From Klebsiella sp. BIGb0138 (GTDB lineage Bacteria > Pseudomonadota > Gammaproteobacteria > Enterobacterales > Enterobacteriaceae), in NCBI RefSeq assembly GCF_004342285.1, contig NZ_SMCV01000010.1:62001-126000 (forward strand): a stretch of DNA of 64,000 nucleotides, read 5' to 3'. Of the stretch, positions 26,636-35,731 are shown one piece after another. Position numbers and translations under genes: made by a program. A model generated the notes under the pieces. The model was not told where the DNA came from, did not search any database, and worked only from the letters and a program-made list of their open reading frames with translations. Every line of letters starts with the position of its first letter. Within the stretch, counting starts at the first letter, position 1.

Positions 26636-27514
26636 CTAACGCCGGGTGGCGTACCAGCAGAGCAGGGAGCCGGCGCAGACCATACCGGCGCCCTGCCAGA
26701 ATGGCCATGACAGCGCGGCGCTCAGCAGCATCGCCGCCAGCGCCGAGGAGAGCACCGGCGTGAAGTACGAAGCCGCCGCCAGCAGGCTGACGTTGCCATG
26801 CAGGATACCCACGTTCCATGCGGCATAGCCGAACCCCAGCGCCACCGCGCACATTACCAGCTTAATCACCACCGGCCAGCTAAACACCATCGGCGGCTGT
26901 TCGCTGAACAGAAACTTCAGCCACAGCGTCAGGGCGGTTAATAAAACAAACAGGGTGATACCGTTGTGACCCCGGGCATATTTGGCGGTTACCGTACAAT
27001 AGCTCGCCCAGATAAAGGCGCCGATGAACGCCATAATATAGCTCAGGGGGCTGGAAACGACGTTGCGGGTAATTTCCGCAATATTCAAACCGTGTTCGCC
27101 GCCTAATACCCAGGAAACCCCGAGAAGAGCGAGTAATAAGCCGGGAAGCACCAGCCAGTTGGTTTGTTGCCGGTTAAAGAGAATCGCGAATAAAATAGTC
27201 AGGCTGGGCCACAGATAATTGACCATTCCGACTTCAATGGCCTGCTGACGGCTGCCGGCAAATCCCAGCGACAGCGCCAGGCAAATTTCATAGCTGACGA
27301 ACAGCAGGCTGCCCGCCGCTAAATAGGGGCGCGGCATCTGGCGCAGGCGGGGAAAACCGACGGTCGCCAGCAGTAATAAACCGCTGAGGGTATAGATCAT
27401 TGCCGCGCCGCCCACCGGGCCTAACCCCTCGCTGACGCCGCGTATTAAACCGACCATTGTGCTCCATAATACAATGGCGACGAGACCGGTCAGCGTGGCT
27501 TTTTTCTTTTCCAT
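26636..27514 (-). CDS. yddG: Aromatic amino acid exporter YddG
   Basis: I choose the ATG at 27514 (AGG 6 nt upstream), giving 292 residues, the family length. The protein follows E. coli YddG closely: KATLTGLVAIVLWSTMVGLI, SYEICLALSLGFAG, AIEVGMVNYLWPSLTILFA and LHGNVSLLAAASYFTPVLSS. It is a ten-helix DMT carrier that exports aromatic amino acids and, in Salmonella, affects methyl viologen tolerance. It is divergent from fdnG, as in E. coli. Confidence 0.93.
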   Translation of the reverse strand: MEKKKATLTGLVAIVLWSTMVGLIRGVSEGLGPVGGAAMIYTLSGLLLLATVGFPRLRQMPRPYLAAGSLLFVSYEICLALSLGFAGSRQQAIEVGMVNYLWPSLTILFAILFNRQQTNWLVLPGLLLALLGVSWVLGGEHGLNIAEITRNVVSSPLSYIMAFIGAFIWASYCTVTAKYARGHNGITLFVLLTALTLWLKFLFSEQPPMVFSWPVVIKLVMCAVALGFGYAAWNVGILHGNVSLLAAASYFTPVLSSALAAMLLSAALSWPFWQGAGMVCAGSLLCWYATRR

Positions 27515-27658
27515 GTCAAACCTGACACCTGTTGCAATCAAGAGCCGATTTATAACACTTTTTCATTCCCGCTGGCCCCTAATTTCCGCGTGGCTTAATA
27601 CCAAGTGAGTAAGGAAACCCGGTGACCTTGACTATTAAGGGGGCGACCGTTTTCGACA

Positions 27659-27672
27659 TTGATTTGACGCAA
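27659..27672. promoter_or_regulatory. Possible FNR site upstream of fdnG
   Basis: TTGAT-TTGA-CGCAA has one perfect FNR half-site and a second matching 3 of 5 positions, 66 nt before the fdnG start. fdnGHI in E. coli is activated by FNR and NarL. The weak right half and unmapped transcription start keep this tentative. Confidence 0.3.
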
Positions 27673-27737
27673 AAAAATCAGGGACATTGCTGTTAGTTTC
27701 CCCGGCGATGAACAAGCATCCAGCATGGAGAAAATCA

Positions 27738-30700
27738 ATGGACGTCAGCCGCAGAAGGTTTTTTAAAATCTGCGCAGGCGGTATGGCCGGAACAACCGCT
27801 GCTGCATTGGGTTTCGCACCCAAAATGGCATTGGCTCAGGCGCGTAACTACAAATTATTGCGCGCCAAAGAGATCCGCAACACCTGCACATACTGCTCCG
27901 TGGGCTGCGGGCTATTAATGTATAGCCTCGGCGACGGCGCGAAGAACGCGAAAGAAGCCATTTATCATATCGAAGGGGACCCGGATCATCCGGTCAGCCG
28001 CGGCGCGCTGTGCCCGAAAGGCGCGGGGCTGCTGGATTATGTCCACAGTGAAAACCGTCTGCGTTATCCGCAATACCGCGCGCCAGGCTCGGACAAATGG
28101 CAGCGCATTTCATGGGATGAGGCGTTCACCCGTATCGCCAGATTGATGAAAACCGACCGCGACGCCAACTTTATTGAGAAAAACGAGCAGGGCGTTACCG
28201 TCAATCGCTGGCTTTCCACCGGGATGCTGTGTGCTTCGGCAGCCAGTAATGAAACCGGTATGCTGACGCAAAAATTTGTGCGTTCTCTCGGCATGCTGGC
28301 GGTAGATAACCAGGCGCGCGTTTGACACGGACCAACGGTAGCAAGTCTTGCTCCAACATTTGGTCGCGGTGCGATGACCAACCACTGGGTTGATATCAAA
28401 AACGCTAACGTCGTGGTGGTGATGGGCGGCAATGCCGCTGAAGCCCATCCGGTGGGTTTCCGCTGGGCGATGGAGGCCAAAAACAATAACGACGCGACGC
28501 TGATCGTCGTCGACCCGCGCTTTACGCGCACGGCATCGGTGGCCGATATCTATGCGCCGATCCGCTCCGGTACCGACATTACCTTCCTGTCGGGCGTTCT
28601 GCTGTACCTGATCGAAAATAACAAAATTAATGCGGAGTACGTTAAGCATTACACCAATGCCAATCTGCTGGTACGCGAGGATTTTGCCTTCGACGATGGC
28701 CTGTTCAGCGGCTATGACGCTGAAAAACGCCAGTACGATAAATCATCATGGAACTACCAGTTTGACGAAAACGGCTTCGCCAGACGCGATGAAACCCTGA
28801 CGCACCCGCGCTGCGTGTGGAACCTGCTAAAACAGCACGTTTCCCGCTACACGCCGGAAGTGGTGGAGAACATTTGCGGGACGCCGAAAGCGGACTTTCT
28901 GAAGGTTTGCGAAGTCCTGGCCGCGACCAGCGCGGCGGACCGGACCACCACCTTCCTGTATGCGCTGGGCTGGACGCAGCACACCGTCGGGGCGCAGAAC
29001 ATCCGCACCATGGCGATGATTCAGCTGCTGCTCGGCAACATGGGGATGGCGGGCGGCGGCGTCAACGCGCTGCGCGGGCACTCCAATATCCAGGGGCTGA
29101 CCGACTTAGGTCTGCTCTCGACCAGCCTGAGCGGCTACCTGAGTCTGCCGTCGGATAAGCAGGCGGATCTGCAAACCTATCTTGCCGCCAGTACGCCAAA
29201 AGCGACGCTGGCCGAACAGGTGAACTACTGGAGCAACTATCCGAAGTTCTTTGTCAGCCTGATGAAATCGTTCTACGGCGATGCGGCGCGCCAGGAGAAC
29301 GACTGGGGCTTTAACTGGCTGCCGAAATGGGATCAGGCTTACGACGTCATCAAGTACTTCAACATGATGGATAGCGGGAAAGTCACCGGCTATATCTGCC
29401 AGGGCTTTAACCCGGTGGCCTCCTTCCCGGATAAAAACAAAGTCGTCCGCAGCCTGAGTAAGCTCAAGTACATGGTGGTTATCGACCCGCTGGTGACGGA
29501 AACCTCTACCTTCTGGCAGAACCACGGCGAGTCGAACGACGTCAATTCCGCTGAGATTCAGACCGAAGTGTTCCGCCTGCCGTCTACCTGTTTTGCCGAA
29601 GAAGATGGCTCCATCGCCAACTCCGGGCGCTGGCTACAGTGGCACTGGAAGGGGCAGGATGCGCCAGGCGAAGCGCGTAATGACGGTGAAATTCTCGCCG
29701 GGATCTACCACCGTCTGCGCGAGATGTATCGCCGCGAAGGCGGGAAAGGCGCAGAACCGCTGCTGGCCATGAGCTGGAACTATAGGCAGCCGGAGCATCC
29801 GGAATCGGCAGAGGTCGCCAGGGAGAATAACGGCTACGCGCTCGAGGATCTTTATGACGCCAGCGGGACGCGGGTGGCGAAAAAAGGCCAGCTGCTGAGC
29901 AGTTTTGCACAGCTGCGTGACGACGGCTCTACCGCCTCTTCGTGCTGGATCTACACCGGCAGCTGGACTGAGCAGGGTAACCAGATGGCTAACCGCGATA
30001 ACGCCGACCCGTCAGGCCTCGGCAATACGTTGGGCTGGGCATGGGCATGGCCGCTGAACCGCCGCGTCCTCTATAACCGCGCCTCGGCGGACATTAACGG
30101 CAAACCGTGGGATCCGCGACGGATGCTGATCCAGTGGAACGGTGTGAAGTGGCAAGGGAACGATATCCCGGACTTCAACACCGCGCCGCCGGGAAGCCGG
30201 ACCGGGCCCTTTATTATGCAGCCGGAAGGTCTGGGGCGTCTGTTTGCCCTCGACAAGCTGGCGGAAGGACCGTTCCCGGAACATTACGAACCGATGGAGA
30301 CGCCGCTGGGCACCAACCCGCTGCATCCGAACGTGATTTCCAGCCCGGTCGTGCGTATTTACGAGGAAGACAGGCTGCGCTTAGGCAAGAAGGACAAGTT
30401 CCCGTATGTCGGCACCACCTATCGCCTGACCGAGCATTTCCACACCTGGACCAAGCACGCGCGGATCAACGCCATTGCGCAGCCGGAACAGTTTGTCGAA
30501 ATCAGCGCAGGGCTGGCGCAGGCGAAAGGGATTGCCAACGGCGATCGGGTGACGGTCAGTAGCCAGCGCGGTTTTATTCGCGCGGTGGCGGTGGTCACCC
30601 GCCGTCTGCAAACCCTCAACGTTCACGGGCAGCAGGTGGAAACCGTCGGCATTCCGCTGCACTGGGGTTTTGAAGGGGTGGCGCGTAAAGGCTATATCGC

Positions 30701-30785
30701 CAATACCCTGACGCCGAACGTCGGCGATTCCAATTCGCAGACGCCGGAGTATAAGGCGTTTCTGGTCAACATCGAGAAAGCGTAA
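27738..30785 (+). CDS. fdnG: Formate dehydrogenase-N alpha subunit (selenoprotein)
   Basis: Read through one TGA at 28323-28325 as selenocysteine 196, the gene gives 1015 residues, the length of E. coli FdnG with Sec at the same position. The start at 27738 yields a Tat signal (SRRRFFK), then the [4Fe-4S] motif Cys50-x2-Cys53-x3-Cys57. Sec is followed by [17 protein letters not shown], as in other formate dehydrogenases. The subunit oxidises formate in the periplasm and passes electrons through FdnH and FdnI to menaquinone, and so to nitrate reductase. Automatic callers will split it at the TGA into two proteins. Confidence 0.97.
28323..28364 (+). promoter_or_regulatory. Selenocysteine UGA and bacterial SECIS hairpin
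   Basis: Immediately after the UGA, ACCAA (28331) can pair with TTGGT (28360) and AGCAAG (28340) with CTTGCT (28347), giving the SelB-binding stem-loop with an apical GU-containing loop. The coding frame continues through it. Confidence 0.85.
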
Positions 30786-30796
30786 GGGGCGATAAC

Positions 30797-31681
30797 ATGG
30801 CGATGGCAACACAAGACATTCTTAAACGCTCCGCGACGAATCCGCTAACCCCCGCGCCGCGCGCGCGGGACGATAAGGCTGAAGTCACCAAGTTTATTGA
30901 TGTCACCTCCTGCGTAGGCTGCAAAGCCTGCCAGGTGGCCTGTTCAGAGTGGAATGATATCCGCGATGAGGTCGGGCACTGCGTCGGGGTTTACGATAAC
31001 CCCGCAGACTTAAGCGCCAAATCCTGGACGGTGATGCGCTTTAGCGAAACCGAGGCGAACGGCAGGCTGGAGTGGTTAATCCGCAAGGACGGCTGCATGC
31101 ACTGCGAGGATCCGGGCTGTCTGAAGGCCTGCCCGTCCGCCGGGGCGATTATCCAGTACGCCAACGGTATCGTCGATTTTCAGCAGGAAAACTGTATCGG
31201 CTGCGGCTACTGCATCGCCGGATGTCCGTTTAACGTCCCGCGCCTCAATAAAGAGGATAACCGGGTCTATAAATGCACCCTGTGCGTGGACCGCGTCAGC
31301 GTGGGCCAGGAGCCGGCCTGTGTGAAAACCTGTCCCACCGGCGCGATTCACTTCGGCAGCCGCAGGGAGATGCTGGAGGTGGCCGAGGCGCGGGTCGCCA
31401 GGCTGAAAGCCCGTGGCTACCCGCATGCCGGCATTTATAACCCGCAGGCGGTGGGCGGGACGCACGTCATCTATGTGCTGCACCACGCTGACCAGCCGGC
31501 GCTATACCACAATCTGCCGAATGAGCCGAAGATCGACACCAGCATCAATCTGTGGAAGGGGGCGCTTAAGCCGCTGTCGGCCGCCGGTTTCATCGCCACC
31601 TTTGCCGGGCTGATTTATCACTACATCGGGATTGGTCCTAACAAGGAAGTGGATGATGAGGAGGAAGAGCATGATGGATAA
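30797..31681 (+). CDS. fdnH: Formate dehydrogenase-N beta (iron-sulfur) subunit
   Basis: This 294-residue protein has the length of E. coli FdnH. Four [4Fe-4S] cysteine groups are visible: [43 protein letters not shown] and CTLCVDR with [11 protein letters not shown]-terminal transmembrane helix ([19 protein letters not shown]) anchors it on the periplasmic side. It relays electrons from FdnG to FdnI. The C-terminus is acidic and overlaps the fdnI start. Confidence 0.96.
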   Translation: MAMATQDILKRSATNPLTPAPRARDDKAEVTKFIDVTSCVGCKACQVACSEWNDIRDEVGHCVGVYDNPADLSAKSWTVMRFSETEANGRLEWLIRKDGCMHCEDPGCLKACPSAGAIIQYANGIVDFQQENCIGCGYCIAGCPFNVPRLNKEDNRVYKCTLCVDRVSVGQEPACVKTCPTGAIHFGSRREMLEVAEARVARLKARGYPHAGIYNPQAVGGTHVIYVLHHADQPALYHNLPNEPKIDTSINLWKGALKPLSAAGFIATFAGLIYHYIGIGPNKEVDDEEEEHDG

Positions 31682-32330
31682 ATCGAAAACGATCGTGCGC
31701 ACGAAGTTTATCGACCGCGCCTGCCACTGGACGGTGGTGATCTGCTTCTTCCTGGTGGCGCTGTCGGGGATTTCATTCTTCTTCCCGACGCTGCAATGGC
31801 TGACGGAAACCTTCGGTACGCCGCAGATGGGGCGCATTTTGCACCCGTTCTTCGGCGTGGGCATCTTCCTCGCGCTGATGTTTATGTTCGTCCGGTTTGT
31901 CCAGCATAACATTCCGGACCGGCAGGACATTCCGTGGCTGAAGGGGATCGTTGAAGTGCTGAAGGGCAATGAACATAAAGTGGCCCGCGTCGGCAAATAC
32001 AATGCCGGGCAGAAGATGATGTTCTGGACCATCATGAGCATGATTTTCGTGCTGCTGGTGAGCGGAGTGATTATCTGGCGTCCTTATTTTGCCCACGCTT
32101 TCCCGATTCAGGTCATTCGCTACAGCCTGCTGATTCATGCAACATCCGCGATCGTCCTCATTCACGCCATTCTGATCCATATGTATATGGCATTCTGGGT
32201 GCAAGGCTCCATTAAAGGGATGATCGAAGGCAAGGTGAGCCGCCGCTGGGCGCAGAAGCACCATCCGCGCTGGTATCGTGACGTTGAGCGGCTGGAGGCA
32301 AAAAAAGAGAGTTCAGAAGGGATCCGCTAG
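31674..32330 (+). CDS. fdnI: Formate dehydrogenase-N cytochrome b556 subunit
   Basis: The ATG at 31674 (another ATG lies 3 nt earlier) gives 218 residues opening [19 protein letters not shown], against 217 in E. coli. Four transmembrane helices carry the haem-ligand histidines; the C-terminal region [20 protein letters not shown] is conserved. It reduces menaquinone near the cytoplasmic face, completing the proton-motive formate-nitrate loop with the nar enzymes. It overlaps fdnH by 8 nt. Confidence 0.96.
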   Translation: MDKSKTIVRTKFIDRACHWTVVICFFLVALSGISFFFPTLQWLTETFGTPQMGRILHPFFGVGIFLALMFMFVRFVQHNIPDRQDIPWLKGIVEVLKGNEHKVARVGKYNAGQKMMFWTIMSMIFVLLVSGVIIWRPYFAHAFPIQVIRYSLLIHATSAIVLIHAILIHMYMAFWVQGSIKGMIEGKVSRRWAQKHHPRWYRDVERLEAKKESSEGIR

Positions 32331-32350
32331 TTCGATTGCGCTCTTGATAA

Positions 32351-32372
32351 TGGCGCGACAACCGTCGCGCCA
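32351..32372. terminator. Hairpin between convergent fdnI and ppk2
   Basis: TGGCGCGAC-AACC-GTCGCGCCA is a perfect 9-bp stem placed 20 nt after fdnI. There is no U-tract. The next 95 nt to the ppk2 end hold nothing I recognise. Confidence 0.4.
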
Positions 32373-32467
32373 CTGGCGTTGCATTGCGCGCCGCGCAGGA
32401 CCTGCCGCCCAAACCGCGCGCCGAACGGCCGGGCCGCAGCAAAAACCACGCCCCGGTAGAGCGCGTG

Positions 32468-33289
32468 TTAATAGCGCTCGGCAATATAACGGAATGGGTA
32501 ATGGGTGGTCTTAACTTTGCCAATTTTGCGTTTGGGCAATGTTACCGCTTCGCCAGGCAGGCGTTTATAAGGGATCTGCGACAGGATATGGGAAATGATA
32601 TTAAGGCGAACGCGTTTTTTTTCTTCCGAACGGGCGACAAACCACGGCGCCCACGCGGTGTCCGTCGCGGCGAACATCGCATCCCGCGCCAGGGTGTAGT
32701 CATCCCAGCGGTTAAACGACAGGATATCCATCGGCGACAGTTTCCAGATCTTACGGCCGTCGTCGATGCGGTCCCGCAGGCGGCGCTCCTGCTCGGCCGG
32801 GGTCACCTCCAGCCAGTATTTAAGCAGGATGATGCCGGATTCCACCATTGCGCGCTCGACCATCGGCGCCCCGGCGAGGAATTTATCGGTCTCCTCCGGA
32901 GTACAAAAGCCCATCACCCGTTCGACGCCCGCCCGGTTGTACCAGCTGCGGTCGAAAATCACCACTTCGCCTGCGGCAGGCAGGTGCGGGATGTAGCGTT
33001 GAAAATAGAGCTGAGTCTTCTCTTTATCCGTGGGCGCCGGCAGGGCGATAACCCGAAACACGCGCGGGCTCACCCGTTCGGTAATCGCTTTGATGGTGCC
33101 CCCTTTACCGGCGCCATCGCGTCCTTCGAAGACAATACACACCTTTAGCCCTTTGCTGACCACCCACTGCTGGAGTTTGACCAGCTCGACGTGAAGTTTT
33201 CGCAGCTCCCGGGCGTACGTTTTATTACCCAGCGGCGGCGCTTTTTTCGTGACCTCAGCGATGATTCTGGCGCTTTTTTTGTTGCCCAT
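32468..33289 (-). CDS. ppk2: Polyphosphate kinase 2 family protein
   Basis: This 273-residue single-domain PPK2 has the Walker A-like GRDGAGKGGTIKA, the lid/Walker B EVVIFDRSWYNRAGVERVMGF (shortened) and the Arg-rich region QERRLRDRIDD. PPK2 enzymes phosphorylate nucleotides using polyphosphate, usually GDP/ADP in class I. It is monocistronic and convergent with fdnI. It has no counterpart at this site in E. coli, where ppk2 is absent. Confidence 0.9.
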   Translation of the reverse strand: MGNKKSARIIAEVTKKAPPLGNKTYARELRKLHVELVKLQQWVVSKGLKVCIVFEGRDGAGKGGTIKAITERVSPRVFRVIALPAPTDKEKTQLYFQRYIPHLPAAGEVVIFDRSWYNRAGVERVMGFCTPEETDKFLAGAPMVERAMVESGIILLKYWLEVTPAEQERRLRDRIDDGRKIWKLSPMDILSFNRWDDYTLARDAMFAATDTAWAPWFVARSEEKKRVRLNIISHILSQIPYKRLPGEAVTLPKRKIGKVKTTHYPFRYIAERY

Positions 33290-33495
33290 ATCTGGCCTCT
33301 CCGGTTTGTCTTGTACTTTGAAGTGTAATCACGCAGCGCAAAGCGGGGGGAGAATATTGGGGCAGGCATTGCGCTGAGACCTGTACGGATGTCGCCATTT
33401 TATGGACAAACGGGTCGGCGTGGGTTTTTGTCTGGTCTGCCGCAGTTGCATGGTCAATAATGCCGGCCGAAAAGAAAAAACACGTAATTAACTGA

Positions 33496-33593
33496 ATGAA
33501 AAAGACCCTTTTTCGTTAGCGCCTGGCACTTTCGGTCTGGGGATGGCGGAATTTGGCATTATGGGCGTATTACCGGAAATCGCTGCTGATGTA
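33496..33593 (+). pseudogene. 5' fragment of an AraJ-like MFS transporter, frameshifted
   Basis: The ATG at 33496 starts MKKTLF and is stopped by a TAG after seven codons. One base missing in the T-run (five T instead of six) explains this: in the shifted frame the sequence continues as SLAPGTFGLGMAEFGIMGV then LPEIAADV, closely matching the N-terminus of AraJ-type exporters, which open with MKK and then LALGTFGLGMAEFGIMGVL. The similarity stops at about 33593 and the rest of the gene (some 1.1 kb) is gone. It is a dead remnant trimmed by deletion. Confidence 0.8.
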
Positions 33594-33637
33594 CGCCCGC
33601 TACCTGCGTCGTTCCGCATAGCGGCGGGCGTATCGGG

Positions 33638-34732
33638 TTAAGGCGCTTGCCACGGCTCGCCGAGGGTCAGCATCAGACGGTTAGCCCAGGCAAAAAACGC
33701 CGCCGATTGCAGCAAATCGAGCTGCGCAAGCGTATCCAGGCCCTGCTGTTCAAGAGCATGCAGATGGCCTGCGTGCAGCGCGGGGGGCGTGACCGAGAGG
33801 GCGGCGGCAAAGTCTATTTCCGCCTGCCAGCGCGGCGCCTGGCCGTCGCTGAGGTTTTCTCCCGGCGTCACGGCCAGCAGCGTTTCCACCGCGGTCTCAT
33901 CTTTCGCCAGCTGCGCCGCCTTGCGCGCATGTACCGACGCACAGTAAATGCAGCCGTTAATCTTGCTGGCTACCGTGGCGGCCAGCTCCCGTTCGGCGCG
34001 CGGCAGGCCGCCTGGCGTATAGAAAATCCCTTTGTCGGTCAGCGTACGTTGTTCCAGCACCGGCTGATTGCGCGCCAGCAGGCGAAAATAGGGCGAATCC
34101 GTATGGCCATATTTCGCGAGGATCGCCTGTTCGTCAGCGCTGAATTCTTCCAGCGGTTTCGCGGCGATCCACGGTTCCCAGTTCAGCTCATCGCGGGTGA
34201 ATCGCACCGGCGCCGGTTTTCCGCTGACCGTGTGCGGAGTGGTATGCCAGAAGCCTGCCGCCACCGGCGTGTCGGCGCTGGCATGGGGTTTACCATTCAA
34301 CAGGCGTAATCCGTTGATCAGCCGACTCTGAAAGCTGACGAAGGCGATCAGCTGGGCGAGGGTAACCACGCCGCGCAGCGTCCATCCGGCGCGGGTGAGC
34401 GTCTGCAGCGCCGAGGGCGTGGCTTCCACCGGGGTGAAGGTTAACAGGCGGGCAAACGCCAGCGCGGGGGTGAGCCGCGCCGACGTCGGATCGCCGAGGC
34501 CAAAACCGGCGTAGTGGGCGGCGAGCGCATCCGCCTGATGCAGCTTCGCCACTTTAGCCGCCACGGCAAAACGCTCATCCAGGGGAAAGTCCTCATCCTG
34601 CTGGCTGAACAGCGCTTCATAGCTGCCCTGGGCATGCCGGGTTGCCGCTTCCCTTACGGCCCGGGCTTCGGCTAATGCGGAACCCGGGGAAATTTCTGCC
34701 AGCTCTGCCAAAATATCCTGACTCAGTGTCAT
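33638..34732 (-). CDS. Alkylhydroperoxidase-domain protein (CMD family, Avi_7169-like)
   Basis: This 364-residue protein has two carboxymuconolactone-decarboxylase-type domains. The second holds the peroxidase-related EREL...KINGCIYCASVHARKAAQLAK region with the CxxC-SVHA centre (Cys-Ile-Tyr-Cys-Ala-Ser-Val-His), the redox pair of AhpD-like enzymes. It is the last gene of a seven-part minus-strand operon with a flavin monooxygenase and ABC importer. From memory it matches the peroxidase family named after Avi_7169 that accompanies such monooxygenases. It may remove peroxide or organic hydroperoxide made by the oxygenase. Confidence 0.82.
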   Translation of the reverse strand: MTLSQDILAELAEISPGSALAEARAVREAATRHAQGSYEALFSQQDEDFPLDERFAVAAKVAKLHQADALAAHYAGFGLGDPTSARLTPALAFARLLTFTPVEATPSALQTLTRAGWTLRGVVTLAQLIAFVSFQSRLINGLRLLNGKPHASADTPVAAGFWHTTPHTVSGKPAPVRFTRDELNWEPWIAAKPLEEFSADEQAILAKYGHTDSPYFRLLARNQPVLEQRTLTDKGIFYTPGGLPRAERELAATVASKINGCIYCASVHARKAAQLAKDETAVETLLAVTPGENLSDGQAPRWQAEIDFAAALSVTPPALHAGHLHALEQQGLDTLAQLDLLQSAAFFAWANRLMLTLGEPWQAP

Positions 34733-34741
34733 GGTGACTCC

Positions 34742-35731
34742 TTACCTTAGTTGCGGGGCAATATGCTGAGCGATCAGCTCAATGGAACGCAGCGTGTCAC
34801 GGTGCGAGGGCTCAACGGAGTGCACCTGAAACGAAATATCGGTCACCCGGGAGAGCACGCTGTCCCGGGCCAGAGAGGCCTTCACATGGTCGGCATCGCC
34901 AACGTGGGCGTCGAGCTGGGAGAGGTAATCAGTGACACTGTCACCCATTATCTGCTGCCCGGCGGCGCGATGGGCGGCCGCCTGCCGGCGTAAACCCGGT
35001 TCGGCCACCTGGAGAGCATAAGCCTGACTGTCGGCGATAAAGGCGGTTCGCGAGGCAAGGATCCGCGGGGCAACGTCTGCCGGTAAAGCGTCGAGATAGG
35101 CATCGATAAGCGGATTCTGGATCGCGTCCAGCGCCAGTTCAGGCTGCCCGGCAGGGCGCGGCTGCGTGCGGGAGAGCATTAATCCGTGTCCGGCCTGGCC
35201 GGCGCGTACCGCTCCTTCGATGGAGAAAGTGGCAATCCAGATGCGTTCGGCTAACTGCGGCGCCGGCGGGTAGAGATGGTTATCGGGATGGCCCAGCGAA
35301 TCGCCGCGCCAGGCGCTGTGGATCACATGCAGATGATCGGCGAAGGCCGTTGCCCGCTGCTCGCTGGTTAAGCCAAACGGCAGAAACGAGGTCGGCGTGC
35401 CGCCGGAGCCGAAGCCCACCTCCAGACGTCCATCGGCGAGTAGATCCAGCACCGCCGCATCTTCGGCAACCCGCAGCGCGTTCTCCATCGGCAGGGTAAT
35501 AATAGCGGTCCCGAGGCGGATATGTTCGGTATGCGCCGCCACGTGGGCGAGAAAGACCAGCGGCGACGGCAGGCCGCCCTCGTGCTCGTGGAAGTGGTGC
35601 TGGGCGATCCATGCGCTGTCGAAGCCGAGACGTTCGGCGTGGCGAATCTGTTCGGTTGCCAGCCGGTAGCGCTCTTGCGGGGCGGCATGGTCCAGCAGGC
35701 GGGTGAAAAAGCCCAGGCGTTTACGCGTCAT
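34742..35731 (-). CDS. LLM-class FMN-dependent monooxygenase (KPN_01858-like)
   Basis: This 329-residue luciferase-like protein starts RKRLGFFTRLLDHAAPQERY and has GFDSAWIAQHHFHEHEGGLPSP and LEVGFGSGGTPTSF, typical of the branch with short N-termini. FMNH2-dependent oxidation of a small imported compound is the likely role. It overlaps the upstream ATPase gene by ATGA and is 9 nt ahead of the alkylhydroperoxidase-like gene. It is not close to the monooxygenase at 499-1818, so the two oxygenases serve different substrates. Confidence 0.85.
   Translation of the reverse strand: MTRKRLGFFTRLLDHAAPQERYRLATEQIRHAERLGFDSAWIAQHHFHEHEGGLPSPLVFLAHVAAHTEHIRLGTAIITLPMENALRVAEDAAVLDLLADGRLEVGFGSGGTPTSFLPFGLTSEQRATAFADHLHVIHSAWRGDSLGHPDNHLYPPAPQLAERIWIATFSIEGAVRAGQAGHGLMLSRTQPRPAGQPELALDAIQNPLIDAYLDALPADVAPRILASRTAFIADSQAYALQVAEPGLRRQAAAHRAAGQQIMGDSVTDYLSQLDAHVGDADHVKASLARDSVLSRVTDISFQVHSVEPSHRDTLRSIELIAQHIAPQLR

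Noticed and set aside
27738-28325. A short separate gene ending at the TGA in fdnG
   Set aside because: The sequence on both sides of the TGA is continuous FdnG and a SECIS hairpin follows, so the TGA is a selenocysteine codon.
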